DNA from: CBDFKQ01 sp965248855
Lineage (GTDB): Bacteria; Bacteroidota; Bacteroidia; Cytophagales; 172606-1
Assembly: GCA_965248855.1 (NCBI GenBank)
Contig: CBDFKQ010000014.1
Location: 372,001 to 436,000, forward strand
Reading direction: 5' to 3'
DNA length: 64,000 nucleotides
This document shows, piece by piece, positions 54,098-62,901 of the stretch (position 1 is the first letter of the stretch; each line of letters starts with the position of its first letter). The position numbers were made by a program, and so were the translations under genes. Under the pieces are notes generated by a model, which was given only the letters and a program-made list of their open reading frames with translations, was not told where the DNA came from and did not search any database.

Positions 54098-54129
54098 TAC
54101 TGTGTTTGAGTAAAATTCTAAACCTTTAA

Positions 54130-54137
54130 CAAAAATA
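54130..54137 (-). promoter_or_regulatory. Candidate -7 box for the ECF operon
   Basis: Reads TATTTTTG on the minus strand, fitting TAnnTTTG, 33 bases before the sigma-factor start. A -33 TTG is not clear. Confidence 0.4.
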
Positions 54138-54218
54138 AATTGTATTACGTGTATAAAAAATAAAGGTACAAGTTTTTACGCTTGTACCAATTTTGCTGTT
54201 TGAAGAATATAGAATCTA

Positions 54219-55250
54219 TTATTTTTGAAGTTTAAATATTAAACCATTGTCACCATATGCATAGCCGGTAAAACCATTTGAAGCTATGCGTACTAATGCA
54301 CTTGATGGATTTATATTTTCTTTAGTCCAGGTCTGACCTCCATCAGTGGTTTTTGAGATAAAATGATTTGAAGAATTTCCGGAAACATAACCATTACACT
54401 TGTCAACAAAAATAATTCCTGAAACATCTTCTTTACCAATTGTTGCGCTTGTAATTGTATTCCACGTATTTCCACCATCAGTAGTTTTTAATATCAATCC
54501 TAACTGACCTACCGCAAAGCCGGTTTTCTCATCAAAGAAATACAATGACCCAACAAGCTTAGTAGTATTTTCTAAACCAATATTTAAGCTTGTCCATGTT
54601 TTACCTTCATCAATAGATTTTATTATAACACCACTTCCTGATATAAATATAGAATTATTGTTTATAGTTATATATGCTAAATCTGATGTAATTCCAGTGT
54701 TTAATGCATTCCAAGTAGTTCCTCCATCTATTGTTTTTAATACTACGCCACCCGAACCTGCTACAATACCAACTTTATTATTTATAAATCTAATTTGATG
54801 TAAAACTCCTGTAGATGCAGGTATAGTAATATTTTGCCAACTTAAACCTCCGTCAATAGTTTTTTGCAAAATCTTTATCCCTTGCGCACCGCTGGTAAAA
54901 TCACCGCCGGCTGCAAAGCCTGTATTCATATCAAAAAAATATCCTCCCCAAAACTTGGCCCCATTTGGCAAACCAGTTAGAATCCTACTAAAAGTATTAC
55001 CTCCATCTGTTGTCTTCATAAGAGTTGATGCAAAAAATACTGCATTGTTCGCATCAATAATTGTAGCATCCCTTAAGTTATAAGTATCATTTCCCGGCGT
55101 TATTTGAACCCATGTAGCAGCAAATGGTGTGCATTTTTCCACCGGTGGCGGAACAGGTTTCGGTTCGGGTGCACATTTGTGCTTACATGATTGAGAGAAA
55201 AGTAGTAATGTGCTGATAAGGATAGTCGGATAAATAAATAGTTTTTTCAT
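54219..55250 (-). CDS. YCF48-like lipoprotein, copy A
   Basis: I start at ATG 55250, which matches the start of the paralog; the longer TTG frame adds eight residues. The 343-residue lipoprotein (lipobox LFSQSC, then KHKCAPEPKPVPPP) consists of repeated BNR/YCF48 units such as KTTDGGNTF, TIDGGLSWQNI, SIDEGKTWTSL and KTTDGGQTWTK, consistent with a seven-bladed propeller. YCF48 relatives act as assembly factors in plants; bacterial lipoprotein versions have no known role. It is a tandem duplicate of the upstream gene. Confidence 0.85.
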   Translation of the reverse strand: MKKLFIYPTILISTLLLFSQSCKHKCAPEPKPVPPPVEKCTPFAATWVQITPGNDTYNLRDATIIDANNAVFFASTLMKTTDGGNTFSRILTGLPNGAKFWGGYFFDMNTGFAAGGDFTSGAQGIKILQKTIDGGLSWQNITIPASTGVLHQIRFINNKVGIVAGSGGVVLKTIDGGTTWNALNTGITSDLAYITINNNSIFISGSGVIIKSIDEGKTWTSLNIGLENTTKLVGSLYFFDEKTGFAVGQLGLILKTTDGGNTWNTITSATIGKEDVSGIIFVDKCNGYVSGNSSNHFISKTTDGGQTWTKENINPSSALVRIASNGFTGYAYGDNGLIFKLQK

Positions 55251-55267
55251 AATTTTTTGTTGTATTT

Positions 55268-55299
55268 TATACAAGACGAAGTTTGGAAACGTGAAAGAT
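55268..55299 (-). promoter_or_regulatory. Upstream element shared by the twin lipoprotein genes, copy A
   Basis: On the minus strand it reads ATCTTTCACGTTTCC, a short gap, then TTCGTCTTGTATA, 18-49 bases before the start. The order ACGTTT then CGTCTT resembles an ECF-sigma promoter layout and matches the element before the paralog at 56443-56477. Confidence 0.42.
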
Positions 55300-55372
55300 T
55301 ATTTAACATTAAAAAAAAATCAAATAAAATGGTACAAGATGTTATGCATTTATGCTGTTTGAAGAGTAAAGT

Positions 55373-56425
55373 TTATTGTATTTGAAGTTTTAATATTAAT
55401 CCATTATCTCCGAGTGCATAACTTGTTAGTCCGTTTGTAATCATACTAACAACCGGGGTTGAAGGATTTATGGGATCTCTTGTCCATGTTTGCCCTCCAT
55501 CCGTAGTTTTTTCAATAAAATGACTTGACGAAACATTTGGAAAATATTTTATAAGATAACCATTGCATTTGTCTAAAAATATTATTTTGGCAATATCTTC
55601 TTTTCCTATTACAGCACTTTTAATTGTATTCCATGAAATACCTCCATCAATAGTTTTTAATATTAATCCTGATTGACCGACTACAAAACCGGTCTTTTCA
55701 TCAAAAAAATAAGAATCATATAAATTTATTTGTGAGTTTTCGGGTTTAATGTTTAATACATTCCAAGTTTGACCCGCATCAGGTGATTTTAATATTCCTC
55801 CCTTACCACCAATAACATATATTGTATTGTTAACAATAAAGATGTATACTAAGTTAGAAGATAAGCTTGTATTGATATTGAACCAAGTATTACCTTCATC
55901 AATAGTCTTTAATAATACCCCTCCGGATCCAACTGCAAAACCTATATTTTTATTAAAAAACCTTATACAGAAAAGTTCACCATCTGAAAATGGTATTGCA
56001 ATATTATTCCAACTTACCCCCCCATCAATTGTTTTCTTAATGACTTTTACACCTTGTGAATTATTTGTAAAATCACCTCCAACCCCAAATCCATTGTTAC
56101 TATCGAAAAAATAACATCCCCAAAAGCTTTGTGAATAATTTCCGGTAGATATTGATGTAAATGATTTACCACCATTATTTGTTTTAACAGAAGTATAATA
56201 GCTACCCACAAATACTGCATTGTTTGCATCTAAAATTGTAGCGTCTCTTAAATTAAAAGTTTCAGTTCCCGGAGTAATTTGAGCCCATGTTGCAGCAAAT
56301 GGTGTGCATTTTTCCACCGGTTGTGGAACAGGTTTCATTTCGGGTGCACATTTGTGCTTACATGATTGAGAGAAAAGTAGTAATATGCCAATAAGAATAG
56401 CCGGGTAAATAAAAAGTTTTTGCAT
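55373..56425 (-). CDS. YCF48-like lipoprotein, copy B
   Basis: A 350-residue paralog of the next gene downstream. The signal, lipobox (LFSQSC) and linker CKHKCAPEMKPVPQPVEKCTPFAATWAQITPG are nearly the same, and YCF48/BNR units recur (KTIDGGVSWNNI, KTIDEGNTWFNI, KSPDAGQTWNVL, KTIDGGISWNTI). Divergence is greater in the repeats than in the N-terminus. The gene is likely exported to a membrane by lipid anchoring. Tandem duplication probably included the upstream region, since both copies share a promoter-like element. Confidence 0.85.
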   Translation of the reverse strand: MQKLFIYPAILIGILLLFSQSCKHKCAPEMKPVPQPVEKCTPFAATWAQITPGTETFNLRDATILDANNAVFVGSYYTSVKTNNGGKSFTSISTGNYSQSFWGCYFFDSNNGFGVGGDFTNNSQGVKVIKKTIDGGVSWNNIAIPFSDGELFCIRFFNKNIGFAVGSGGVLLKTIDEGNTWFNINTSLSSNLVYIFIVNNTIYVIGGKGGILKSPDAGQTWNVLNIKPENSQINLYDSYFFDEKTGFVVGQSGLILKTIDGGISWNTIKSAVIGKEDIAKIIFLDKCNGYLIKYFPNVSSSHFIEKTTDGGQTWTRDPINPSTPVVSMITNGLTSYALGDNGLILKLQIQ

Positions 56426-56442
56426 AATTTATTTGTTGTTCG

Positions 56443-56477
56443 TATATAAGACGAAGCTTTTTAAAAACGTGACAGAT
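56443..56477 (-). promoter_or_regulatory. Upstream element shared by the twin lipoprotein genes, copy B
   Basis: On the minus strand it reads ATCTGTCACGTTTTT, a short gap, then CTTCGTCTTATATA, 18-52 bases before the start. It aligns with the element at 55268-55299. Confidence 0.42.
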
Positions 56478-56587
56478 TTTTTTAAAAATATTTTTATATT
56501 TTTCTTTCATGTTGCATCACCTTTCAAAAAGTTAGAAATTGAATGGCTTTGCAGGAATTTTCCTTATAATTATTTTTAATAAGTGTT

Positions 56588-58000
56588 TTATTTTTTTAAA
56601 AGTAAAACCACATTTTCGACATGGTGGGTGTGAGGGAACATATCAACCGGTTTAACTCCTTGCACCAAATATTGCGAATCAAGTAAGCTTAAATCACGGG
56701 CTTGAGTGGCAGGGTTGCAACTTACATAAACAATTTTTTCGGGTGATGCTTTTAGTATTACATCTATCACTTCAATATCCATTCCGGCACGGGGAGGGTC
56801 TGTAATAATTACATCAGGTTTTCCATTTTCACTAACAAAGTTTTCATTTAAAATTTTTCGCATATCACCCGCAAAAAATGATGCATTATTTATATTATTG
56901 AGTTTGGCATTGATTTTTGCATCCTCAACAGCCATTTCAACAAACTCTAAACCAACAATCTTTTTTGCTTTTTCGGCTACAAAAAGAGCAATTGTGCCGG
57001 TGCCTGTATATAAATCATAAACATTTTCTTGCCCTGTTAACCCTGCATAATCTCTTGTGATTTTATACAGTTCATATGCCTGAGCGGAATTGGTTTGAAA
57101 AAAAGATTTCGGCCCTACGCGAAATTTTAAATTTTCCATTTCTTCAATAATGTGATCGTTTCCTTTAAAAGTAATCACATCCAAATCATAAAAAGTATCA
57201 TTTCCTTTTTGATTGATTACATAATTGAGAGAAGTAATTTGAGGAAATTTAGCGGCCAGGTAATTCATCAACCCTAAAGATTTTTCTTCATCTATCCCTC
57301 CAAATTGAACAACAACCATCAACTCACCAATGGATGAGTTTCTGATTATTAAATTACGTAGTAATCCGGTCATCTTCCTCGGACTAAAAAAACTTAAATC
57401 ATGCTCTAAAGCATAATTTTTTACTGCCAATCTTATTTCGTTTGATGAAGCATCTTGCAGGTAACAATGCTCAATATCTAAAATTTTATCAAACTTGCCG
57501 GGCATATGAAAACCTAATGCACGCCTGTCAAATTCTAATCCATTATTTATTTCATTATTTGTAAGCCAACGGTGATCAGAAAATGTAAACTCCAGTTTAT
57601 TTCTATAATATTGAGTTTTTGATGAAGGTAAAATAGGTTGAACCTCCGGTAATTTTACTTTTGCAATCCTTTCAAGTGCATCTACTACTTGTTGATGTTT
57701 AAAGGCGGTTTGTTTTTCATAAGGGATATGTTGCCATTTACATCCGCCACAAGTTCCGAAATGTTCACAAAATGCTTTTGTTCTGATTGGGGAATAAGAA
57801 TGAAAGTGCACCGGATACCCTTCCATGTAATTAGATTTTTGTCGGGTGATTAAAATATCGATAACATCACCCGGAGCCGCAGCGCCTTCAACAAAAATAA
57901 TTTTATCTTCATGTCTGGCTATGCATTTGCCTTCAGCAGCAATATCTTCAACAAGTATGTTTTCTAAAGTAAAGGATTTTTGTTTATGTCTGCGTTTCAT
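56588..58000 (-). CDS. rlmD: 23S rRNA (uracil-C5)-methyltransferase RlmD-like
   Basis: I start at ATG 58000; the longer frame begins at TTG 58015. The 470-residue protein has an N-terminal TRAM domain (FTLENILVEDIAAEGKCIAR), iron-sulfur Cys residues in CEHFGTCGGCKW plus one in IEHCYLQ, and the SAM domain with YDLYTGTGTIALFVAEKAK. The catalytic Cys lies in YVSCNPATQARDLSLL near the C-terminus. It is of the RumA/TrmA type; RlmD methylates U1939 but RlmCD also modifies U747, so the exact target is unknown. Confidence 0.93.
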   Translation of the reverse strand: MKRRHKQKSFTLENILVEDIAAEGKCIARHEDKIIFVEGAAAPGDVIDILITRQKSNYMEGYPVHFHSYSPIRTKAFCEHFGTCGGCKWQHIPYEKQTAFKHQQVVDALERIAKVKLPEVQPILPSSKTQYYRNKLEFTFSDHRWLTNNEINNGLEFDRRALGFHMPGKFDKILDIEHCYLQDASSNEIRLAVKNYALEHDLSFFSPRKMTGLLRNLIIRNSSIGELMVVVQFGGIDEEKSLGLMNYLAAKFPQITSLNYVINQKGNDTFYDLDVITFKGNDHIIEEMENLKFRVGPKSFFQTNSAQAYELYKITRDYAGLTGQENVYDLYTGTGTIALFVAEKAKKIVGLEFVEMAVEDAKINAKLNNINNASFFAGDMRKILNENFVSENGKPDVIITDPPRAGMDIEVIDVILKASPEKIVYVSCNPATQARDLSLLDSQYLVQGVKPVDMFPHTHHVENVVLLLKK

Positions 58001-58096
58001 CTTAAAAAACCACAAATATAATGCATGCAGCCTAATAAAAACTAATTGATATTAGAGGAGGTGTTTTCTTAAAAGAAAAAAATAGAAATAATAAAT

Positions 58097-58837
58097 TTAG
58101 TTTTTAATTCGTGCTTTTTTAAATTTTTCAACATACTCAGGATCTAATGTATTAAAAAAGGTATCCCAAATGGTGGTGTAAAAACCAAAATTATAATTTT
58201 CATTGTTATGGTGTTGATAATGAAATGTAGAGGTGGAAATATATTTGGTAAAAGGATTTCGCACCCAAAAATTTGGAAAAGGCTCAACAGCAGAATGCCC
58301 TAACAATCCAAATAAAACATTAATGATAAGATAACCGATTACTGCAAAAATATTGGCAGGATAGATCATAATTACTATAATCCACAGGCAACCAAAGGCT
58401 ATTGTTTCAATGGGATCTAAAACAAAAAGATCAATAGGTTCAGGATTTTTACAAACGTGATGGAGCTTGTGTATATAATTATAAATTTTTGTTTTGTGAA
58501 CAAGCAAATGCAGCACATACATAAACCAATCCATTACAATAATTAAAATAATAAAATCTAAAAGGATACTGAATGAAATGCTTTCGTCAAAATGTATCCA
58601 ATCTTTTAACCATAAATAATAACCTAAAAATGTAATGAGAGAATTAACAGTTATAGATATAAGGGCAGCCATTATCTCTTTTTTGGTTGCATCTTCAATC
58701 AAATTGTCAAGATTGCGTTTATTAAATTGTTTTCTAAACCATTTACCTATTAGCAAAACCGCCCCTGCGATTAAAATATTTTCTATCCAAAATAATCCGA
58801 AAGCTTGTAAATAAGTAAGTTGTTTTAAAAATTCCAT
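58097..58837 (-). CDS. Sterol desaturase / fatty acid hydroxylase family protein
   Basis: A 246-residue integral membrane di-iron enzyme. Histidine motifs of the superfamily appear in order: HLLVHKTK, IHKLHHV and, near the C-terminus, FHYQHHNNE. Several hydrophobic helices flank them. Bacterial members hydroxylate or desaturate fatty acids, carotenoids or alkyl lipids; the substrate is not evident here. It starts 2 bases after the GNAT-like gene, so the two are very probably co-transcribed. Confidence 0.88.
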   Translation of the reverse strand: MEFLKQLTYLQAFGLFWIENILIAGAVLLIGKWFRKQFNKRNLDNLIEDATKKEIMAALISITVNSLITFLGYYLWLKDWIHFDESISFSILLDFIILIIVMDWFMYVLHLLVHKTKIYNYIHKLHHVCKNPEPIDLFVLDPIETIAFGCLWIIVIMIYPANIFAVIGYLIINVLFGLLGHSAVEPFPNFWVRNPFTKYISTSTFHYQHHNNENYNFGFYTTIWDTFFNTLDPEYVEKFKKARIKN

Positions 58838-58839
58838 TT

Positions 58840-60003
58840 TTATTCTATTATTGAATGGCGTTTAAAAGGTTTTAAGTCGTCAAATAGCTTTCGGTAGGTG
58901 ATATGAATTTTACTTATTGTGGCCCCTATATCCTGGGCCACATGAAACATTTTCGGATTAAAATCTCCAATCCAGTTCATTTCAAAATCCTCATATTGTC
59001 GGTATTCTGTTTGTATGAAGTTTTTTAACACGACAGTAATTGCTGCTTCCAGACCTTTGCCCTGTTGCTCAGGCACAACTCCAAATACAAACCCAAACAT
59101 TTTATGATTTGTTTTACGCAAAGTGAGCCACAAAAATTTTATTTTACCAATCCAATCTAATTTTCCGTTTACATGCTTAAAAATTTGATTTAGTTCGGGC
59201 AGATTTATAAAAAAACCAACGGGTTCATTTTTATAATAAGCAAACCAAACAATTTTTTCGTCCAATACCGGTTTCATGGTTTTCATAAAACCCATGGCTT
59301 GGGCTTTTGTAAATTCGTTGGTAGTTTTATGTTTTACCCAGGCTTTGTTATATATGGTTCGAAAATCTTCAGCATATTTTTCTAAATTATTCTTTTGCAT
59401 ATGTGCAAATGTATAATCAGGATTTTTGCAAATTCTATCTGCCCTTGCTTCCATCCCTTCAGAAACGGGACCCATTACTTTTCTAAAAAAGGTATGCTGT
59501 TGAAAATAATCTTTAAAACCGTATGCCTCGAATAAATTTTTATAATATGGGAAATGGTAAAACATTCTATAGTTAGGTTCATTAAATCCCTCAACCAACA
59601 ATCCCCACCACCTGTCTCGATCTCCGAAGTTAATCGGGCCATCCATTGCTTCCATTTCTCTTTCAGTCAACCATTTTTTACAGGTATCAAATAATAAAAA
59701 TGCAGCATCTAAATCATTTATACATTCAAAAAAACCCATCCCACCTGTTGGTTGATCGTGCTTTCGAGCCAGCTTTCTATCAATAAATGCTGCTACCCTG
59801 CCAATTGTTTTTTTGTTTTCATCTATTAATAACCACCTTATGCATTCACCATGGCGGAAGTATTTGTTTTTTTTGGAGTCAAAAATTTCTTCAATATCGC
59901 TATCTAACGGTCTGATCCAATTTTTTTCATTTTTATACAATATTACAGGTAATAACAAAAACTCTTTTTGATGGATTGGACTAGTAACTTCAATAATATG
60001 CAT
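58840..60003 (-). CDS. GNAT-like acyltransferase
   Basis: I place the start at ATG 60003 (MHIIEVTSP); the frame can be extended three codons to a TTG. The 387-residue protein shows features of a family of large Bacteroidota N-acyltransferases: ENKKTIGRVAAFIDRKLARK, PTGGMGFFECI, MDGPINFGDRDRWWGLL and PYYKNLFEAYGF, then a C-terminal GNAT fold with FGFVFGVVPEQQGKGLEAAI. Substrate unknown. It is upstream of, and almost overlapping, the desaturase-like gene, suggesting a joint role in lipid modification. Confidence 0.78.
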   Translation of the reverse strand: MHIIEVTSPIHQKEFLLLPVILYKNEKNWIRPLDSDIEEIFDSKKNKYFRHGECIRWLLIDENKKTIGRVAAFIDRKLARKHDQPTGGMGFFECINDLDAAFLLFDTCKKWLTEREMEAMDGPINFGDRDRWWGLLVEGFNEPNYRMFYHFPYYKNLFEAYGFKDYFQQHTFFRKVMGPVSEGMEARADRICKNPDYTFAHMQKNNLEKYAEDFRTIYNKAWVKHKTTNEFTKAQAMGFMKTMKPVLDEKIVWFAYYKNEPVGFFINLPELNQIFKHVNGKLDWIGKIKFLWLTLRKTNHKMFGFVFGVVPEQQGKGLEAAITVVLKNFIQTEYRQYEDFEMNWIGDFNPKMFHVAQDIGATISKIHITYRKLFDDLKPFKRHSIIE

Positions 60004-60188
60004 GCAATACAATAACTAAATGATAATTAACAAATTAATGACTTTTATTTCTGATATAAAAGTTAAATCTGAGCTTTGGTTGAAATTTAAGATTAGGATA
60101 AAAAAGTAAATAATTAATTTTATTCGATTCCGAAAAAAAAAGTTATTAAAAAGTATTTAATGTTGACTATTCTAAAAACTTTAAATTC

Positions 60189-60226
60189 AAATTATGAATA
60201 TAACGATATTGATATATTGATAATTT
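60189..60226. repeat. 38-bp palindromic intergenic repeat, copy 10
   Basis: One of the best preserved copies: left arm AAATTATGAATATAACGA, right arm TGATATATTGATAATTT. It lies in the divergent spacer between the GNAT-like and ATP-grasp genes. Confidence 0.78.
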
Positions 60227-60281
60227 CATTTTTATTTAAGAAAATTAAAAAATGAAAATGAATTAAATTTTTAACATAAAA

Positions 60282-61226
60282 ATGCAAAAAATAAAAAAAA
60301 TCGGCTTGCTGTACGGTTTGGAAAATTCTTTTCCACAAGCAGTTATTGAAAATATTAATAATAGAAACCTTGATAATATTAAAGCAGAAAGCATGGTAAT
60401 TGATGAAGTTATACAAGGCGAAGACAATAATTATTCGGTAATTATTGACAGGATATCTCACGAAATACCATTCTATAGATCCTATTTAAAAAATGCAGTT
60501 ATAACGGGAACAATGGTAATAAATAATCCATTTTGGTGGAGTGCCGATGATAAGTTTTTTAATAACGCAGTTGCCATTAAATTGGGTATCCCTGTTCCGA
60601 AAACAATACTTTTGCCTGCCAAACAACAAAACCTCAATACCACATCGGCATCATATAAAAATTTAAAATTTCCGATGGATTGGGAGAAATGTTTTAGACA
60701 TATAGGTTTTCCTGCGTATCTAAAACCTTATAATGGAGGAGGTTGGAGAAATGTTTTTAAAATTGAAGATGAAATGGATTTCTTCGAAAAATATAATAAT
60801 TCAGGAACTGAAGTGATGATGCTGCAGGAAGAAATTATTTTTGAAGATTATTTTCGCTGCTATTGCATTGGAAGAAAAGAAGTTCGAATAATGGAATATG
60901 AACCTCAAAATCCTTATCATTTAAGATATATAAATAATAATGAATCATTATCAAGTGATGCAAAACAAATGCTTATTGATTATACTTTGGCATTAAATAA
61001 TGAATTGGGATACGATTTCAACTCTGTTGAATATGCATTAAGAAATGGAATAGCTTATGCAATAGATTTTTTCAACCCCGTTCCCGATGCTGATATATTA
61101 ACTGTCGGGCCGGATAATTTTAATTGGGCAGTCGAGAAAACTAGTGATTTTGCTATCGATAAAGCTCACAATTATCCGAATAAACTTAATAGCATTACTT
61201 GGGGGAATTTTATAAAGAGTTTATAA
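60282..61226 (+). CDS. ATP-grasp domain protein
   Basis: A 314-residue protein with an ATP-grasp core. The pattern NNPFWWSADDKFFNNAVAIKLGIPVPKTILLP leads into GFPAYLKPYNGGGWRNVFKI (the ATP lid/glycine-rich loop), then LQEEIIFEDYFRCYCIG and NSVEYALRNGIAYAIDFFNPVPD with metal-binding acidic residues. Such enzymes join a carboxylate to an amine or thiol; the substrate is unknown. No partner gene adjoins it on the same strand, though related proteins are often encoded near glutamate-cysteine ligase-like genes. Confidence 0.85.
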   Translation: MQKIKKIGLLYGLENSFPQAVIENINNRNLDNIKAESMVIDEVIQGEDNNYSVIIDRISHEIPFYRSYLKNAVITGTMVINNPFWWSADDKFFNNAVAIKLGIPVPKTILLPAKQQNLNTTSASYKNLKFPMDWEKCFRHIGFPAYLKPYNGGGWRNVFKIEDEMDFFEKYNNSGTEVMMLQEEIIFEDYFRCYCIGRKEVRIMEYEPQNPYHLRYINNNESLSSDAKQMLIDYTLALNNELGYDFNSVEYALRNGIAYAIDFFNPVPDADILTVGPDNFNWAVEKTSDFAIDKAHNYPNKLNSITWGNFIKSL

Positions 61227-61406
61227 TATTGTTAAAGATTTTCACAACCTATTATTAAATTCAAATGCAAATAATTTATATTGTCATTTAAAATAAATGA
61301 GGAATAATAAATTTCATTTTTAATTTTATTACAGATTAATCTTTCATTTTTTAAATTTTCCCCTATTTTTACCCTGTTGAATTTTAAACCAAAAAATTTT
61401 AATAAT

Positions 61407-62342
61407 ATGAAAGTTACTGTAGTTGGAGCCGGTAATGTTGGTGCTACTTGCGCCGATGTGTTGGCTTTTAGAGAAATAGTTGATGAAGTTGTTTTACTTG
61501 ATATTAAGGAAGGTTTCAGTGAAGGAAAAAGTTTGGATATGATTCAGGCAACATCTTTACTTAAAGTAGCCACACGCTTAACTGCGTCTACAAATGATTA
61601 TAGTAAAACGGCTAATTCCGATGTGGTGGTTATTACATCCGGTTTACCACGTAAACCGGGTATGACACGTGAAGAATTAATTGGAGTAAATGCGGGAATA
61701 GTTAAATCTGTTGTCGACAATGTTATAAAACATTCACCAAACACCATTATTATTGTTGTATCCAACCCAATGGATACCATGACTTATTTAACACACAAAA
61801 TTTCCGGTTTGCCTAAAAATAGAATTATTGGCATGGGAGGTATATTAGATAGTGCTCGTTTTAGAACTTATTTATCAATGGCTGTTAACGGCTCATTAGA
61901 AGATGTGGAAGGAGTAGTGATTGGTGGGCATGGCGATACAACTATGATACCATTAACAAGATATGCAACTTACTCAGGTTTGCCGGCGAGTCAATTTTTA
62001 TCAGCAGAAAAATTAAATCAGGTTGCAGCTGATACTATGGTGGGTGGTGCAACTTTAACAAAATTAATAGGTACTTCTGCCTGGTATGCACCCGGCGCAG
62101 CAAGTGCTTTGCTTGTTGAAAGTGTGGTGAGGGATCAAAAAAGATTATTGCCGTGTTGTGTTTATCTGGATGGAGAATACGGGCAAAATGATATTTGTTT
62201 GGGTGTGCCGGTAATAATCGGAAGAAACGGTTGGGAGAAAATTGTTGATTTTAATTTAAATAATGAAGAAAAAGAATTATTTAATAAGTCGGCAGAAGCA
62301 GTAAAAAGTATGAATAATGTATTGAGTACCTTATCTTTATAA
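61407..62342 (+). CDS. mdh: Malate dehydrogenase
   Basis: I start at ATG 61407 (MKVTVVGAGNVGATCADVLA); the frame extends to a TTG at 61377 but the added ten residues do not fit the family. The 311-residue NAD-dependent enzyme of the lactate dehydrogenase-like type has the GAGNVG Rossmann loop at residues 7-12, VVITSGLPRKPGMTREELI with the substrate-binding Arg, VVSNPMDTMTYL, and the catalytic His in GGHGDTTMIPL. A terminator follows, so the gene is single. Confidence 0.96.
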   Translation: MKVTVVGAGNVGATCADVLAFREIVDEVVLLDIKEGFSEGKSLDMIQATSLLKVATRLTASTNDYSKTANSDVVVITSGLPRKPGMTREELIGVNAGIVKSVVDNVIKHSPNTIIIVVSNPMDTMTYLTHKISGLPKNRIIGMGGILDSARFRTYLSMAVNGSLEDVEGVVIGGHGDTTMIPLTRYATYSGLPASQFLSAEKLNQVAADTMVGGATLTKLIGTSAWYAPGAASALLVESVVRDQKRLLPCCVYLDGEYGQNDICLGVPVIIGRNGWEKIVDFNLNNEEKELFNKSAEAVKSMNNVLSTLSL

Positions 62343-62360
62343 TTAGTACAAAATCATAAA

Positions 62361-62396
62361 AAAAAATCCTTCTTAAAAAAATCAGAAGGATTTTTT
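62361..62396 (+). terminator. Intrinsic terminator after mdh
   Basis: AAAAAATCCTTCT (62361-62373) pairs with AGAAGGATTTTTT (62384-62396) around a 10-base loop and is followed by further T residues. Confidence 0.88.
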
Positions 62397-62537
62397 TTTA
62401 TTCTTAGAAAAATAGCGAGCAAAATATAGCCATATAAATTAAAAAAAATGTTATAATTGGTTTACTTATTACATTAGTTAAGCATTAAAGATTATTAATA
62501 TAACTCAACCGGTAAAAAAAATTAAAATATTAAAAAA

Positions 62538-62894
62538 GTGGAAGATAAGCTTTACGATTTAACGTTTTTAAAAACAATTGCCGGGGATGATGATGATGGT
62601 CTCAGGGATATAATCAGTAAATTTTTAAAAAGCACTCCGGAAGATTTAAATTCTTTAAAATTCGCTATCGATAATAATAACAGAAAGGTAACTGCCGGCT
62701 TTGCTCACAAGTTGAAAGCCAATGTAAAGTTTTTTCATATTAAATATATATTTGAAAAATTACGTGAAATTGAAATCCAATGTTCTGATGAAAATGATAT
62801 AATTGATTTCAATCTTTTTAAGGAAAAAGTAAATGAAATTCAAGGTGTGTATACCAAGGTTTTTGAAGAATTGAAATTGGAGGATATTAAATAA
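62538..62894 (+). CDS. Stand-alone histidine phosphotransfer (Hpt) protein
   Basis: A 118-residue four-helix protein with the Hpt motif AHKLKANVKFF at about residues 56-66; the His in AHKLK is the expected phosphorylation site. Such proteins pass phosphate between a hybrid kinase and a response regulator. It starts with GTG at 62538. No kinase or regulator gene is adjacent, so its partners lie elsewhere. It is convergent with a Uma2-family gene 7 bases away. Confidence 0.82.
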   Translation: MEDKLYDLTFLKTIAGDDDDGLRDIISKFLKSTPEDLNSLKFAIDNNNRKVTAGFAHKLKANVKFFHIKYIFEKLREIEIQCSDENDIIDFNLFKEKVNEIQGVYTKVFEELKLEDIK

Positions 62895-62901
62895 ATTTTT
62901 A

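Noticed and set aside
3554..60226. CRISPR array
   Set aside because: The palindromic repeats are thousands of bases apart with no regular spacers and no cas genes nearby.
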